DNA from: Oscheius onirici
Taxonomy: Eukaryota > Nematoda > Chromadorea > Rhabditida > Rhabditidae
Direction: 5' to 3'
NCBI GenBank assembly: GCA_932521025.1
Contig: OW051471.1
Location: forward strand, 10,726,001 to 10,790,000
Length of the DNA: 64,000 nucleotides
Shown here: one piece after another, positions 33,601 through 42,701 of the stretch
Numbering within the stretch: the stretch's first letter is position 1
Layout: the number at the start of each line of letters is the position of its first letter
Notes under the pieces: generated by a model
What the model saw: the letters and a program-made list of their open reading frames with translations, nothing else
Databases searched by the model: none
Told to the model about the DNA's origin: nothing
Translations under genes and position numbers: made by a program

Positions 33601-36600
33601 CACCCGGAGAGCAACAGGCTCCCTACCCTACACCCCAGACAGCCCCGAAAAAAAAAAAAAAACAATTTCCGTCAAATTTGTGATTTCTAGAAACTTTAGG
33701 AGTCTTTTTCAATTCCGCGTCGCGGAGCAAAGGTGGTTTTATCAAGAAACGTGGACATTTGACGCTTTGTATGGGCTTGAAAAGTTTCTTTCTGTGGCTT
33801 GAAAGTAGACTTTTTGGAGTTTATTCTTTGTTATTTGCTTTGACGAAGAATACTAATCCATAGAAAGGAAACAAACTAAAAATTTTGATAGAAAGAGATG
33901 AAAAATCACTTTATTTTTGGAATGTCCACCACGCAGAGCCATGAAAACAACCCCTCGTGTATACTCTCAACTGCATACCAAAACCTTTACAAAATGCTGG
34001 CCAAAGTGGGAAACATCTGCAGGTCTTCATGAAAATGTGAGTTAAATCTGTTGATATTTCTCGACTCAACGAGGACTATATAAAGGATATGTTACTACAT
34101 GCGCAACAAAAGTAATGTCCACAAAACTACTAATACTACTGGCTCTGGCCTTACTTGGTAAGTCCCTCCATCCTCTTTTTACTGGAATTATTTAGCTCTC
34201 TCGGTTCAATCGCAGACCACAGAAGATCCTGAAGGGGCAGAGGGCAGTGGCGGTGATGAAAATGAGGAAGTTGGAGCCAACAATCTCCAGTCAAGAAGAA
34301 GCCCCTGCTGGCACTTCCCTTGTCCCAGAAACTACCATTGTGAAGTCTACTATCCGAACTGCAACTGGTGGCAGTGGTGGTCTTGGTGACGAGCCGTTAG
34401 ATTGCGTTCAAATTGCTACCTTTTTAGCCGCCCGCGTCCCCATTGTGTGAAGAACTGCAGTGGATGGCGCTGCAGTCACAATGATTGATTCTCGTGACGA
34501 TGGAAGGAAAGAACTTTGTCTTGCACAATAAACATTTTTGGATACCTGTGAAACCTTGAGATCTCCAAAAACTTGTTAAAGGAAGCCTCCGGGATCGAGT
34601 GAAGTAGTGCAACCGGACGTTTTACACTTGTTTTTTCGTTGCCAAACAATGAGCAGCGGTGAGGTTCTAATATTTTAGACAAAACTGTTACCAAAGTCGC
34701 AGCGGTTGCACTACTTCACTCGATCCCGGAGACTTCCTGTAAAAAGAGTACCGGTCTCTGTGACCAATGGGGCGGTATCTTTACCCCCCCCCCCCCCCAA
34801 ACTTGGATTTTTGACGGCGGCGGGGGGCAATTTAAATTTTCCGGCTTTTGTTTGCATTTTCCAGCTTTGTCCCAGTGAGCAAAGTTGTAGTTCTGATCGA
34901 TCAAGCTCTACAACTTTGCAGAACATCGCGAAGCTTTAAAATGTTGTTATCACTATGATAAACTTATTCTAAGCCAAAACTTGTGAACCAAGGCAAAAGT
35001 CATTTTTCGTAGTGATAACAGCATTTTCAAGCTTTGCAACGTTCTGCAGTTGTAGAGCTTGATCAGGGCTACAACTTTGCTCACTCGTGACCAATGGTCA
35101 GGTGTATTTTGCTGTTCCTGTTGGCTTTAAACTTAATTTTGGGTGGACCCTTGGAACTCTCGGAACGAATCCTGTATTCTTTTTGCTTGACTAATGACAT
35201 ACGGCCTATGGAGCACAGGATGTCGGTGTATCTACTTCGGTCTTTGTGGGAAAGCTAAACTTTTTAATTGACCAAACAACCATATTCCTGAAACATTCGT
35301 CACAGAACCTGGCATACTTTGACAGATGTGAGAAAGGCAGGAAAATTTGGGTTACTCAACGATTTTTGTGTTAACCCTTCACCATTAACAGAAACTTGGT
35401 ACGGTAGTTCGCAGAGTCTGTACCTCCTCAACCGCATTGTAGGGAGTTCTAATATTTTAGACAAAACTTCTTCGACATTTTTTGGTTTGAAATCCACACC
35501 CAAGTTCGTTTAATTAACGCAACTTTACTTTACAGTTTATGTGCTCTCAACGGGAGTAAAAGTCAACCCCGTAATACTGGTCAAAAATCTCGTAAACAAT
35601 TGCAAATAAGGCAAATGTGAGCTAAAGCTGTTGTTTTTCCTCAACCCGATGGCACTATAAAAGGCTCCACTCTATCTTTACAGTATTCGAACAAAAATGT
35701 CCACAAAACTTCTACTACTTCTAGCTTTGGGCCTATTAGGTAATCATGTTTTCTTTGGCAATTGAGGTTTTCTAGTTGTATCTGTGTATCCCCAGACAAC
35801 AGACGCTCCAGACGACGAAGGAGGTGACAATGGAGACGAGGATCCAGGCAGTGACGATACGACAGATAGCGGAGATGAAGAAGACACGGGAGGAGATGAC
35901 GACGGCAGCGGAAATGAAGATTTTGCTACTGGAGGAGCAATTGAACGTCAATGGAGAAGAAACCCTTGCCGACACTTCAGATGCCCTCACGGTTACCATT
36001 GCGAAGTCTACTATCCCGACTGCGAATGGTGGAACTGGTTCGGTTGGTGAGAAAAGTTCAGGAATGAGAAAAAATCATATTCTTTTTTAGCAAGGGAAGA
36101 GCTCATTGTGTAAGGAATTGCAGTGGATGGTGGTGCAGTAACCACGATGATCATAACGACCACGACGACCACAACGACCACGATCACAATCATCATTGAA
36201 AACTGCTTTTTTGCACAATAACACATCCATGAGTGGCGTTTTCACAAAACGAGAGGTTTATTAACTTACAGTATGGTTTGTTCAAAAAAGAAGAGCTCGA
36301 CCGTAACCCATTTAATTCGCTGCGAGTCCGAAATAACAACAGAAAGTGTTCCAGAAGTAATGTGACCAGGCATAGTGAACAAACCCGTATGTCAAAATTT
36401 TCAGAAAATTGCGACTTTTTGGAAGAAAGGTGTTTCGAAGGCAAAAAAGTCCAAAACTTTTGGTTTCTGCAGGACAGGACTATCTTAGTAATAAAAAATT
36501 GTCTTCGCTTAAAATTATGTTAGTTCTGATCTCTGACCTAGGTTTCAATGTATCCAAAGGAGCAACTCACTAGGTCATGCTGGTGATCGGGCACTGCTGA

Positions 36601-37744
36601 AGGAAAGGAACACCATCCATGAACCAGAGGTCCTTCTTGTCGATTCCGTGAACGTGAATTGTAATCGAGTCGAGATAGATGTTGTTAGAGACTCTGAGCA
36701 AAACTTCAGCTCCAAGAGGCACAACAATGGGATCGGCTGGACTCTTGCCATTGATTGTAATGATCCTTCGATGTTGGCCATCTAGAGAGACGACGTCTTG
36801 CATGTCGGTAGCATCTTGAGTCATGGTCAGATTTAGAGCTTTAGTGGCAAAACATGGATGAGACTGTTTGACGTTTCGAGAGATCCAAGTTGCCTGAAAG
36901 AGGAGAATAGTTATCTTGCTTGGGCAGCTCTTCCTTTTAATCTACGCCGTTTTATTTTCACGACCTCTCAGAGATGCGATATTGAAAACAACTATAGCAA
37001 CTAGGCATGGGCACCCACGCCAGCAGTGCGCACTTTTTGGGGGAACCATGAAAACTTGGCACCCAATTTGAACATAGGCTCAATATGCCACGCCGAGCTT
37101 ATTTTTAAATTGGGTGCCAAGTTTTTTCGCTACAGTTTTCTTCCCCCGAAAATGCGCCTTGCTGGCACGGTCTCAGTCAGCCCCTGCCTAATGGCAACCA
37201 TTTTTTTACTCTTACTCAATTACCGGAATACTGGCGAATTTTAACCGATGTCTAGTCTACGAACAAGCTTTCACGAACATCCATTTATGATCTCGAGAGG
37301 TCTCGATAACAGGATCAAGTGTCTTATGGGTCGCCTGAGAGGAAATGAGTCTGACCAGACATCATACAACAATTTTCTCTACAACACCATTTTTGATCGT
37401 GTCTAGTCTGCTTAAAACTTTTAACGTATCCCTTGTTTCACTTAAACTGTTTTAACCAGTATTCTCAAGGCAAAAATCTGAGACAATAAGACCATGTTAA
37501 CGTCTCACAGTCAGTCATAAAAACTTCATAAAAACTCACCGTGTTCGGATCAAAATCGACCGGCGTCGCTTCGTGTTTTTCATCATCATAATAGGCCATC
37601 GATAGTTTCTTCTGCACGACGAGATCGAATTCATAGACACCATTCTGAAGGTCTCTTCACTCTCTGAAAGTGAACCAACTTACAGAGCTAGCTTTGGCTA
37701 TTTGTATAGGAGCTGCATACTTTGTGTACCCGCTAATTTGTACT
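30616..37744 (-). CDS. Laccase-like multicopper oxidase
   Basis: Minus-strand exons are 37691-37744 (tentative), 37540-37644, 36571-36893, 32993-33512, 32777-32959, 32702-32732, 32622-32666, 32415-32530, 32192-32373, 32049-32156, 31818-32009, 31701-31778, 30912-31039 and 30616-30874. All four copper motifs are present in order: HVHGID, HWLHGH, HPFHVHG and HCHINLHMMEGM, the last with the type 1 Cys and axial Met. The protein should oxidise phenols, catechols or metal ions with reduction of O2 to water; a signal peptide was not found because the 5' end is unresolved upstream of 37744. The C-terminus ends in a hydrophobic segment (LLYVSIFASFFSL), perhaps a GPI signal or membrane anchor. In the exon at 32777-32959 the frame slips by one base within an A-run near 32880. 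The 3-kb intron before 33512 contains two plus-strand peptide genes. Another intron contains a hAT MITE. Confidence 0.85.
31201..31542. mobile_element. hAT-type foldback element (342 bp)
   Basis: It starts CAGGGTTGGGCGATTATTTT and ends with CAGCCAACCCTG. The arms are nearly complementary over about 110 bp, through GGTAAATATAGTTTGAGAAT. A perfect 8-bp direct repeat, TTGCCCAC, flanks it at 31193-31200 and 31543-31550. It lies in an intron of the multicopper oxidase and does not code. Confidence 0.9.
34077..34084 (+). promoter_or_regulatory. TATA box of peptide gene 1
   Basis: TATATAAA lies 38 bp before the ATG at 34115. It is preceded by a stretch similar to that before peptide gene 2 (GTGAGTTAAATCTGTTG versus GTGAGCTAAAGCTGTTG), showing that the promoter was duplicated with the gene. 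Confidence 0.55.
34115..34488 (+). CDS. Secreted 8-Cys, Trp-rich peptide 1, nested gene
   Basis: Exons 34115-34157, 34196-34385 and 34428-34488 join in phase to 97 residues. A signal peptide (MSTKLLILLALALLALSVQS) is followed by an acidic propeptide (DPEGAEGSGGDENEE), a dibasic RR site, then a mature part with eight cysteines and seven tryptophans, including CWHFPCPRNYHCEVYYPNC, WWQWWS and HCVKNCSGWRCSHND. Every cysteine position is kept in peptide 2 (35697-36199), and the exon phases are identical. Pre-pro-Cys-rich layout is usual for antimicrobial or other secreted effector peptides; I do not recognise this cysteine pattern as a named family. The gene lies on the opposite strand inside a large intron of the multicopper oxidase gene. 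Confidence 0.8.
34580..34738. repeat. Inverted repeat
   Basis: The left arm runs from GGAAGCCTCCGGGATCG through GAAGTAGTGCAACCG; the right arm near 34703-34738 is its reverse complement with one mismatch. About 85 bp separate the arms. It lies just downstream of peptide gene 1. Foldback-element-like; no target duplication found. Confidence 0.65.
34874..35085. mobile_element. Inverted-repeat element (212 bp)
   Basis: The ends are AGTGAGCAAAGTTGTAG and its reverse complement CTACAACTTTGCTCACT. Arms pair over about 80 bp (AGAGCTTGATC, CTGCAGAAC-like, TAGTGATAACA). This looks like a MITE, but flanking duplications are unclear. A 16-C run lies about 80 bp to its left. Confidence 0.6.
35656..35662 (+). 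promoter_or_regulatory. TATA box of peptide gene 2
   Basis: TATAAAA lies 41 bp before the ATG at 35697, in a context shared with the promoter of peptide gene 1. Confidence 0.55.
35697..36199 (+). CDS. Secreted 8-Cys, Trp-rich peptide 2 with His/Asp tail, nested gene
   Basis: Exons 35697-35739, 35776-36046 and 36091-36199 join in phase to 140 residues. The signal peptide (MSTKLLLLLALGLL) nearly matches peptide 1. A long acidic propeptide of Asp/Glu/Gly/Ser follows, then RR, then CRHFRCPHGYHCEVYYPDC, WWNWFGC and HCVRNCSGWWC with the same eight cysteines. Unlike peptide 1 it ends in an 18-residue run of His, Asp and Asn (starting HDDHNDHDDHNDH), which could bind Zn, Cu or Ni ions. It lies in the same intron of the multicopper oxidase, 1.6 kb from its paralogue. 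Function is not known; a metal-dependent antimicrobial or metal-binding secreted peptide is my inference. Confidence 0.8.
37002..37190. mobile_element. hAT-type MITE (189 bp)
   Basis: The ends TAGGCATGGGC and TAGGCAGGGGC (right end reverse-complemented) pair, followed by GCCAGC-type complementarity inside. Flanking 8-mers ATAGCAAC (36994-37001) and ATGGCAAC (37191-37198) match at 7 of 8 positions. It lies in a multicopper oxidase intron. Confidence 0.75.
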
Positions 37745-38370
37745 ACAGTAAATGAAAAAAAAGTTGAAAATAGCAGCTGCCACGAAGAGGAGACCATTGT
37801 GTTCTTTTGTGGCAAAGAAGTAATGGCCCACTAACTAGTGATAAATGAATTTTTATAGGCGAATTATTATCAGCAGATTCCCGGAGAGCATAGTTTCACG
37901 TGCTTCACGACTTTTGTACCCGTTTAACCGATTTCCGTTAATTTTTTTTGGGAAAATTTCTGAGTTAAAGGTACGGCAGAGTCCCAGGCACTGTCTTCAG
38001 GTCTTAAATACAGTTTGGGATAATTTTATGCCGAAAGTAATGCCTACATTATAGGGTCATTTGTGATAAGCCGATTGCATTTTCTTCGGCGCTTTCTTGG
38101 CTACGTGACCGCTCTGCTGGGGACTACGTGCCTGATAACAGTAGGGCTTTTGTCAGCACCGTGCAAAACTGCCAAGCCTGTCTACAAAACATACATGAAA
38201 CTACAGAAAGAAGAAATTTTATCGTGCACCAAGAACATCACAGTTTAAAACATCCACAGCAATTCTTCACTTACAAGCAAGAAAATTTCTAAATCTCGTG
38301 ACTTTCAGCTGGGTTCGAACTGCAGAAATCTTAAAGATTTTTCATATTCTTTTAACCATTTTTTTTTAAA
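37745..38370. other. Unresolved 5' region of the oxidase
   Basis: The first exon of the multicopper oxidase, with its signal peptide, should lie here or just beyond, but no exon with an ATG and a hydrophobic leader in the right phase was found. No other feature is seen. Confidence 0.4.
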
Positions 38371-39970
38371 TTAATTAATGGTTGCAATGGAGCGAGAACT
38401 CGTAGTTGTTGCCATCTTCCGCGGTGCTTTATTGCTCCTCCAGAGCATTTTCATTGCCAAGAACATTAGCGCCGCTTGCAAGACCGGGAACAAGTAATTC
38501 GATATTACCGTGACCTGAAAATTTTCCTATTCCCGTAAATTTCGACTGTTTACCTCGTTGATAGCAAACTCAACATAATCCAATCTGTCCAGTTCTGTAA
38601 AATATTCCAAGAGCATTTTTGACGCCTGTTTCTCCTTTCCTTTAGCATGAAGCCTATCGGCGGATTTCTCCAGTTGTTTAGCTCTGGCTCGGAAGAATTC
38701 CATAAAAATCTGTGGATAAAACTGTAGACACAACGAGATCACAAGGAGAAACACCTAGACAATTTTGTGTGGAGGGAACAGCTTTTACCTGAAAGAAGAG
38801 CGAGATAGTGATTCGTCTCTGTGCATTTCGAGTGTCAGTTCGTAGTTTTGAGGTGTCCATGCAGAGTAAGGAGAGAAAAGAGTAAAGACAACAAGAAACG
38901 GCAATGATGAGATACGCAGTTCCGATTAGCACAGGGATTGATAATAGGTCTTCTTCATAGTCCTGTAAAAGTTTGTTAAGCTCATTTTAAGTTGCATTCA
39001 CAATCAACATTATGGTTTTTGGCGGACATGTGAACTACTGTCGCCATCATGTGTGTGTGATCCCTAAAGGGCCGGGTTGTTAGCAGTAACCGTTGTCAAA
39101 AGTACCCCTATATTTTTTTGGGAAACGCCTTTAGAAGCAAACGCTAGAAGAGACCAAAAACACAATGTCGTCTAATTTTCAAACAGGTGCTAACTGTTCA
39201 GTTTAACACATTCTAACCACTCGTAGAGCTGATGTAAAAACTTTCAAGTAATCGCAAAATTTAAATGCTTTGGTCCCAAATTTGTCTTTTAAACTGGTCG
39301 AACTCTGGGCGAACACTTCACATAATGAAGCCATGTCCTGAAAGAGCCATATTGAGATGCTTCGGTTTCCAAAAGACTATGCAAGTAACGCCTTTTTACC
39401 TGTTCCTGTGTGTACTGGGTCAAAAACAAAACTCACTTCACGAATATTTTGGAATACCAAATATGACTTCAAGTTCATTACAGTTCCTGGTAGAATAAGT
39501 AGGAATAGACTTGAAACTGTCGTTATTATTATCAAGCACTTGTCCAGAACGGGGTGTCTTAAAAAACTTTGCTACATTTCCTCTAAACATCTTACGGGTT
39601 GATCTGACTTTTCCAATAGACCAACATCAGAGTCAACAGGAATAATTCTAAGTCAAAAACGAGATCAATGAGATCTGACACTATCCAAGTGAACAGAACC
39701 CATTGTTCACAAGAGAAATGTAAAATGGCGCGTAGAACAGAAACCAAGACGGTTTTCGAGCATATGCCAACAATCAGTCCCGAATATTTTTTGTTGCTCA
39801 AATTGTGTTGAAGGAGACGGTAGATTATAAATAGATTCGGTGGAAGACAGCAGACCAAAGATGTGACGATGGCTATTTGATACCAGAGTTCGTATCGCAC
39901 GAATAGAAGGGTACAGGCTGAAATATTCGGGCTGTCAGTATTCACAGATTTGAGGGACTGCCTAAATTGG
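38371..39970 (-). CDS. 7TM chemoreceptor, nematode type
   Basis: Minus-strand exons 39596-about 39970, 39437-39557, 38789-38962, 38554-38754 and 38371-38514 join in phase. TM1 is VCCLPPNLFIIYRLL, TM3 is in DLIDLVFDLELFLLTLMLVYW, TM4 in IIITTVSSLFLLILPG, TM5 in IGTAYLIIAVSCCLYSFLSLLC, TM6 in VFLLVISLCLQFYPQIF, and TM7 in NYLFPVLQAALMFLAM with a Ser/Thr tail. The start codon is unresolved. The exon order and TM1 resemble the partial gene at 63741, and the last two exons have a decayed copy at 41545-41880. It belongs to a nematode chemoreceptor family I cannot name. Confidence 0.7.
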
Positions 39971-40077
39971 AGAAAGATCACACATCTAGGGAGAAAGAGA
40001 CTTTGGAATTGATAGTCATACTGTAATTCTGATGGCCCAAAAGATTAAAATCTGTGGTAGACGATGAATGACAAGTA

Positions 40078-40468
40078 CAGGGTGGCCGAAAAGTATTGCG
40101 ACTGGCGACTGGCAAGACCTAACTCGTTTTCATTGAGCTGAATGTCAAGGTCAATCCAGAGGACTTTTCTGTATAGGGTGACATGGAAGACCAACTGAAG
40201 AACCGAAAAATCACCGATTTGGAGCATCTGCGACGCGAACTCATCAAAATCTGTGAAATATATAGACGTCTACCACTTGCGCCGCACCGTCGATTCCGTT
40301 ATCCCGCGTCTGGAGGTCTATGTCCGACCTAATAGAGGAAATTTTGAGCAATTCCTATAGATCATCAATTGTACCGTGTTTACGTTTAGTTCCTTCAATA
40401 AAAAGTGAAAAAATGCATTTTTTCGAGAAACGAACGCGTTTTTTCGCCAATACTTTTCGGCCACCCTG
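40078..40468 (+). mobile_element. Deleted mariner/Tc-like transposon (391 bp)
   Basis: Terminal repeats CAGGGTGGCCGAAAAGTATTG and CAATACTTTTCGGCCACCCTG are perfect over 21 bp and flanked by TA on each side (40076-40077, 40469-40470). Inside, a plus-strand reading contains YHLRRTVDSVIPRLEVYV followed by RPNRGNFEQF, the typical C-terminus of a mariner-family transposase. The catalytic part is deleted, so the element is non-autonomous. Confidence 0.85.
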
Positions 40469-40541
40469 TATATCGAACAGTTTTTTTTTTCGAGAATTTC
40501 ACACTTGCAGCTTACGTAGATACACATTTTTACAATTAATA

Positions 40542-40694
40542 ATATATTTGGGCACGAGCCGAAATTTTTAGGCTCGAGCTTTTTTCGACCCGGCTCGAGA
40601 GGCTTGGTCGAGCCGAGCCTGATTTTTTACCAGACCGAGCTGAGCCGGCTCGCGGACGTCTTCGAGCCGAGCCGGCTCGAGCTGCCCAAGTATA
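40542..40694. mobile_element. hAT-type MITE (153 bp)
   Basis: The ends TATATTTGGGCACGAGCC and (reverse complement of the right end) TATACTTGGGCAGCTCGAGCC pair. A perfect 8-bp duplication, ATTAATAA, flanks it at 40534-40541 and 40695-40702. The inside is made of GGCTCGAG/GAGCCGGCTCG palindromic words. Confidence 0.85.
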
Positions 40695-41143
40695 ATTAAT
40701 AATAACCTACTTGGAAGTTGATTATAGTTCCATGTAGGAATAGTTGACATATTCAACGGCGGAGGTAGTGTCTCGATGCCCGGTGATGTCTGCTTGTAAC
40801 AAATGTACTTCGACCAGAAATGATTGAATCAGTAAGTTTGTTATCGCCACGGTTGTAAGTTAATAAGCCCGTAATGATTATGACCAATAGACTCGTGAAC
40901 AACTTATTTATTGAAACAGTTGTTGATTAGAAGTTGAGTACGTAGACGAGGTTATGGTATTGCGCGGGCAGTTGATTGTTTTTATGTGAGTGACAAATTG
41001 AATCGATTTATTAGATGTTTCAACAGAAATTTGTGATCTTTGTTTCAGAGAGACTAAAGCAACACACATTTCTTCTCTTTTTTATCCGCCACTAGATGCT
41101 CTGATTGTGACTCTTCCGAAGGTTTTTGCTAGCCATTTGTTCG

Positions 41144-41506
41144 CTATTCCTCCGCTGAAAGTAGTCGTTGTCGGTTTTCAGCTGGAATGCGCTCCGTTTC
41201 CTTTTTCTTCCTTGCTTGTTGCAGTTTCTCAGCTTCCCATATCTTTTTTAGTCGTTCTGCTTGCAGTTTTTCAACAAAATCAATTATGTTCAATGGATGT
41301 GGTCGTTCTGCAAGAATTGCACTCCATCCAGATAGAGCCTGGGTAAGACGCGACGTCATTAAACAGCTTGTGGATATTCATTTACAAAATTTCATTATAC
41401 TTACCGCGAATAAACTGAGTTCGAACTTATTAGAATGTCTTCTAGCACCTCGCCGTTTCGCCTAAGGCGTCGGTTGAGAGTACCTGTCTAAGCGTTAACG
41501 TGGTAA
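41144..41506 (-). CDS. Unidentified two-exon fragment, helical
   Basis: Minus-strand exons, about 41506-41427 and 41390-41144, join in phase across a 36-bp GT-AG intron. The product reads ...RRNGEVLEDILISSNSVYS and then TQALSGWSAILAERPHPLN and a charged coiled-coil-like end (EKLQAERLKKIWEAEKLQ). No start codon, no family recognised. It may be the 3' end of an uncaptured or decayed gene. 40703-41143 holds nothing else. Confidence 0.35.
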
Positions 41507-41544
41507 GTGTCAACTTTACTTGCAACAACTCTGGGATGCTTCAA

Positions 41545-41880
41545 TTACATAATTGTCGTCACTGAACGAACAACAGTAGTAGTTTTCGCTGGCTTCGGAG
41601 CTTTGTTGCTCCTCCACAGCATCTTCATGGCCAAGAACATCAAAGCCGCCTGTGCTATCGGAAAACAGTAGTTCGATATTAAAATGATCTAAAGATACTT
41701 TCCTGCTCTATGCTTCTCTTGCCTCATTGAATAGAAACGTAAAGTACTCCATGCTGACCCACTTGTCAAACCACTCGTTCCATAGTTTTAAAGCTGAAGC
41801 TTCGTATTCGGATTCTTCAGCAAACTCCATTAAAATATTGAATTCTTTAGCTTTCAATAAAGGGTTTAGGGTACTAGGCT
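41545..41880 (-). pseudogene. Chemoreceptor fragment (TM6-TM7 exons)
   Basis: Minus-strand sequence at 41545-41690 encodes QAALMFLAMKMLWRSNKAP, which is identical in that stretch to the last exon of the receptor at 38371. The block at about 41725-41880 corresponds to the linker exon before it. Upstream exons are absent, so it is a truncated paralogue. Confidence 0.7.
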
Positions 41881-42122
41881 ACCCGGAACAAAATGAACTT
41901 AGAAACGACTTTATCTTGAACTCATCGTTTCTTAAAATCCGTTTAAAAAACCGTTTTCTGATATCCATTTGCACCCAACATCCCACTTCCTCCCCCCTTT
42001 TAATTGGGCGAACAAACAGCCTGGAAACCGTTACTTTTGCACGCCTGGTGGACAAAGACCACTTCGGGGGACAGGTTTCTCAAACTACGCGGATGGTCAC
42101 ATTTCGCACCCATTCTCGTACA

Positions 42123-42353
42123 ATGCGGCAGATCTCAGTTTTAGTCTTCTTTCTCATTCTGGGTATTATTTCTACTCCAACAATTGAAGCTAGAGCGATT
42201 GGTGACAGCTCTCCTATGGTAATCACAAAAGTTCTGTTGTTCCACAAAATGTTGTTTAAGGAATTTCAGGATGCAGGCGAACCAGCTCCACAACTTCCAG
42301 ATGAAGACAATGGCGACGGTGATATTTCAGATATTTCCGATATTAACTCGTAG
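42123..42353 (+). CDS. Small secreted acidic peptide, 59 aa
   Basis: Exons 42123-42218 and 42270-42353 flank a 51-bp GT-AG intron. The product has a clear signal peptide (MRQISVLVFFLILGIISTP) and a short mature part rich in Asp, Pro and Ser (QLPDEDNGDGDISDISDI). The intron is a multiple of three and open, so an unspliced reading is also possible. No cysteines and no dibasic sites are present; function is unknown. 42354-42701 downstream holds nothing recognised. Confidence 0.55.
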   Translation: MRQISVLVFFLILGIISTPTIEARAIGDSSPMVITKVLLFHKMLFKEFQDAGEPAPQLPDEDNGDGDISDISDINS

Positions 42354-42701
42354 GCTAAAAAAAGATAAATTGTTTATGTGGTACGTATTTGACTTTGTTC
42401 TCAGACGATTGAAGAACACGAATTGGTCAGCATTGGTCTGAAAAAAATTTCCCGATTTCTACTTTTCCACGCTTTGTTCTTGTTCGAAGGGGAAAACGCT
42501 CGCTTGAAACTGTCTGTTAATACTTCAGAAGAAGGTTGAAAAGATTTATACGATCTGTTTTGTTCAGTTTCTTTCACAACCTTGTTTCTGTCCGAAAAAC
42601 GCATTGATAAGCTCGGAAGAGTCATCTTCCACTCCTTAGTTTGAGCAAACAAATTATTTTCTCACTGCGACAGCCAGCTCACTGTTGTGTTCTTCTTTCT
42701 G

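Noticed and set aside
34785-34800. Run of C residues
   Set aside because: Homopolymer; no function inferred and length may be a sequencing artefact.
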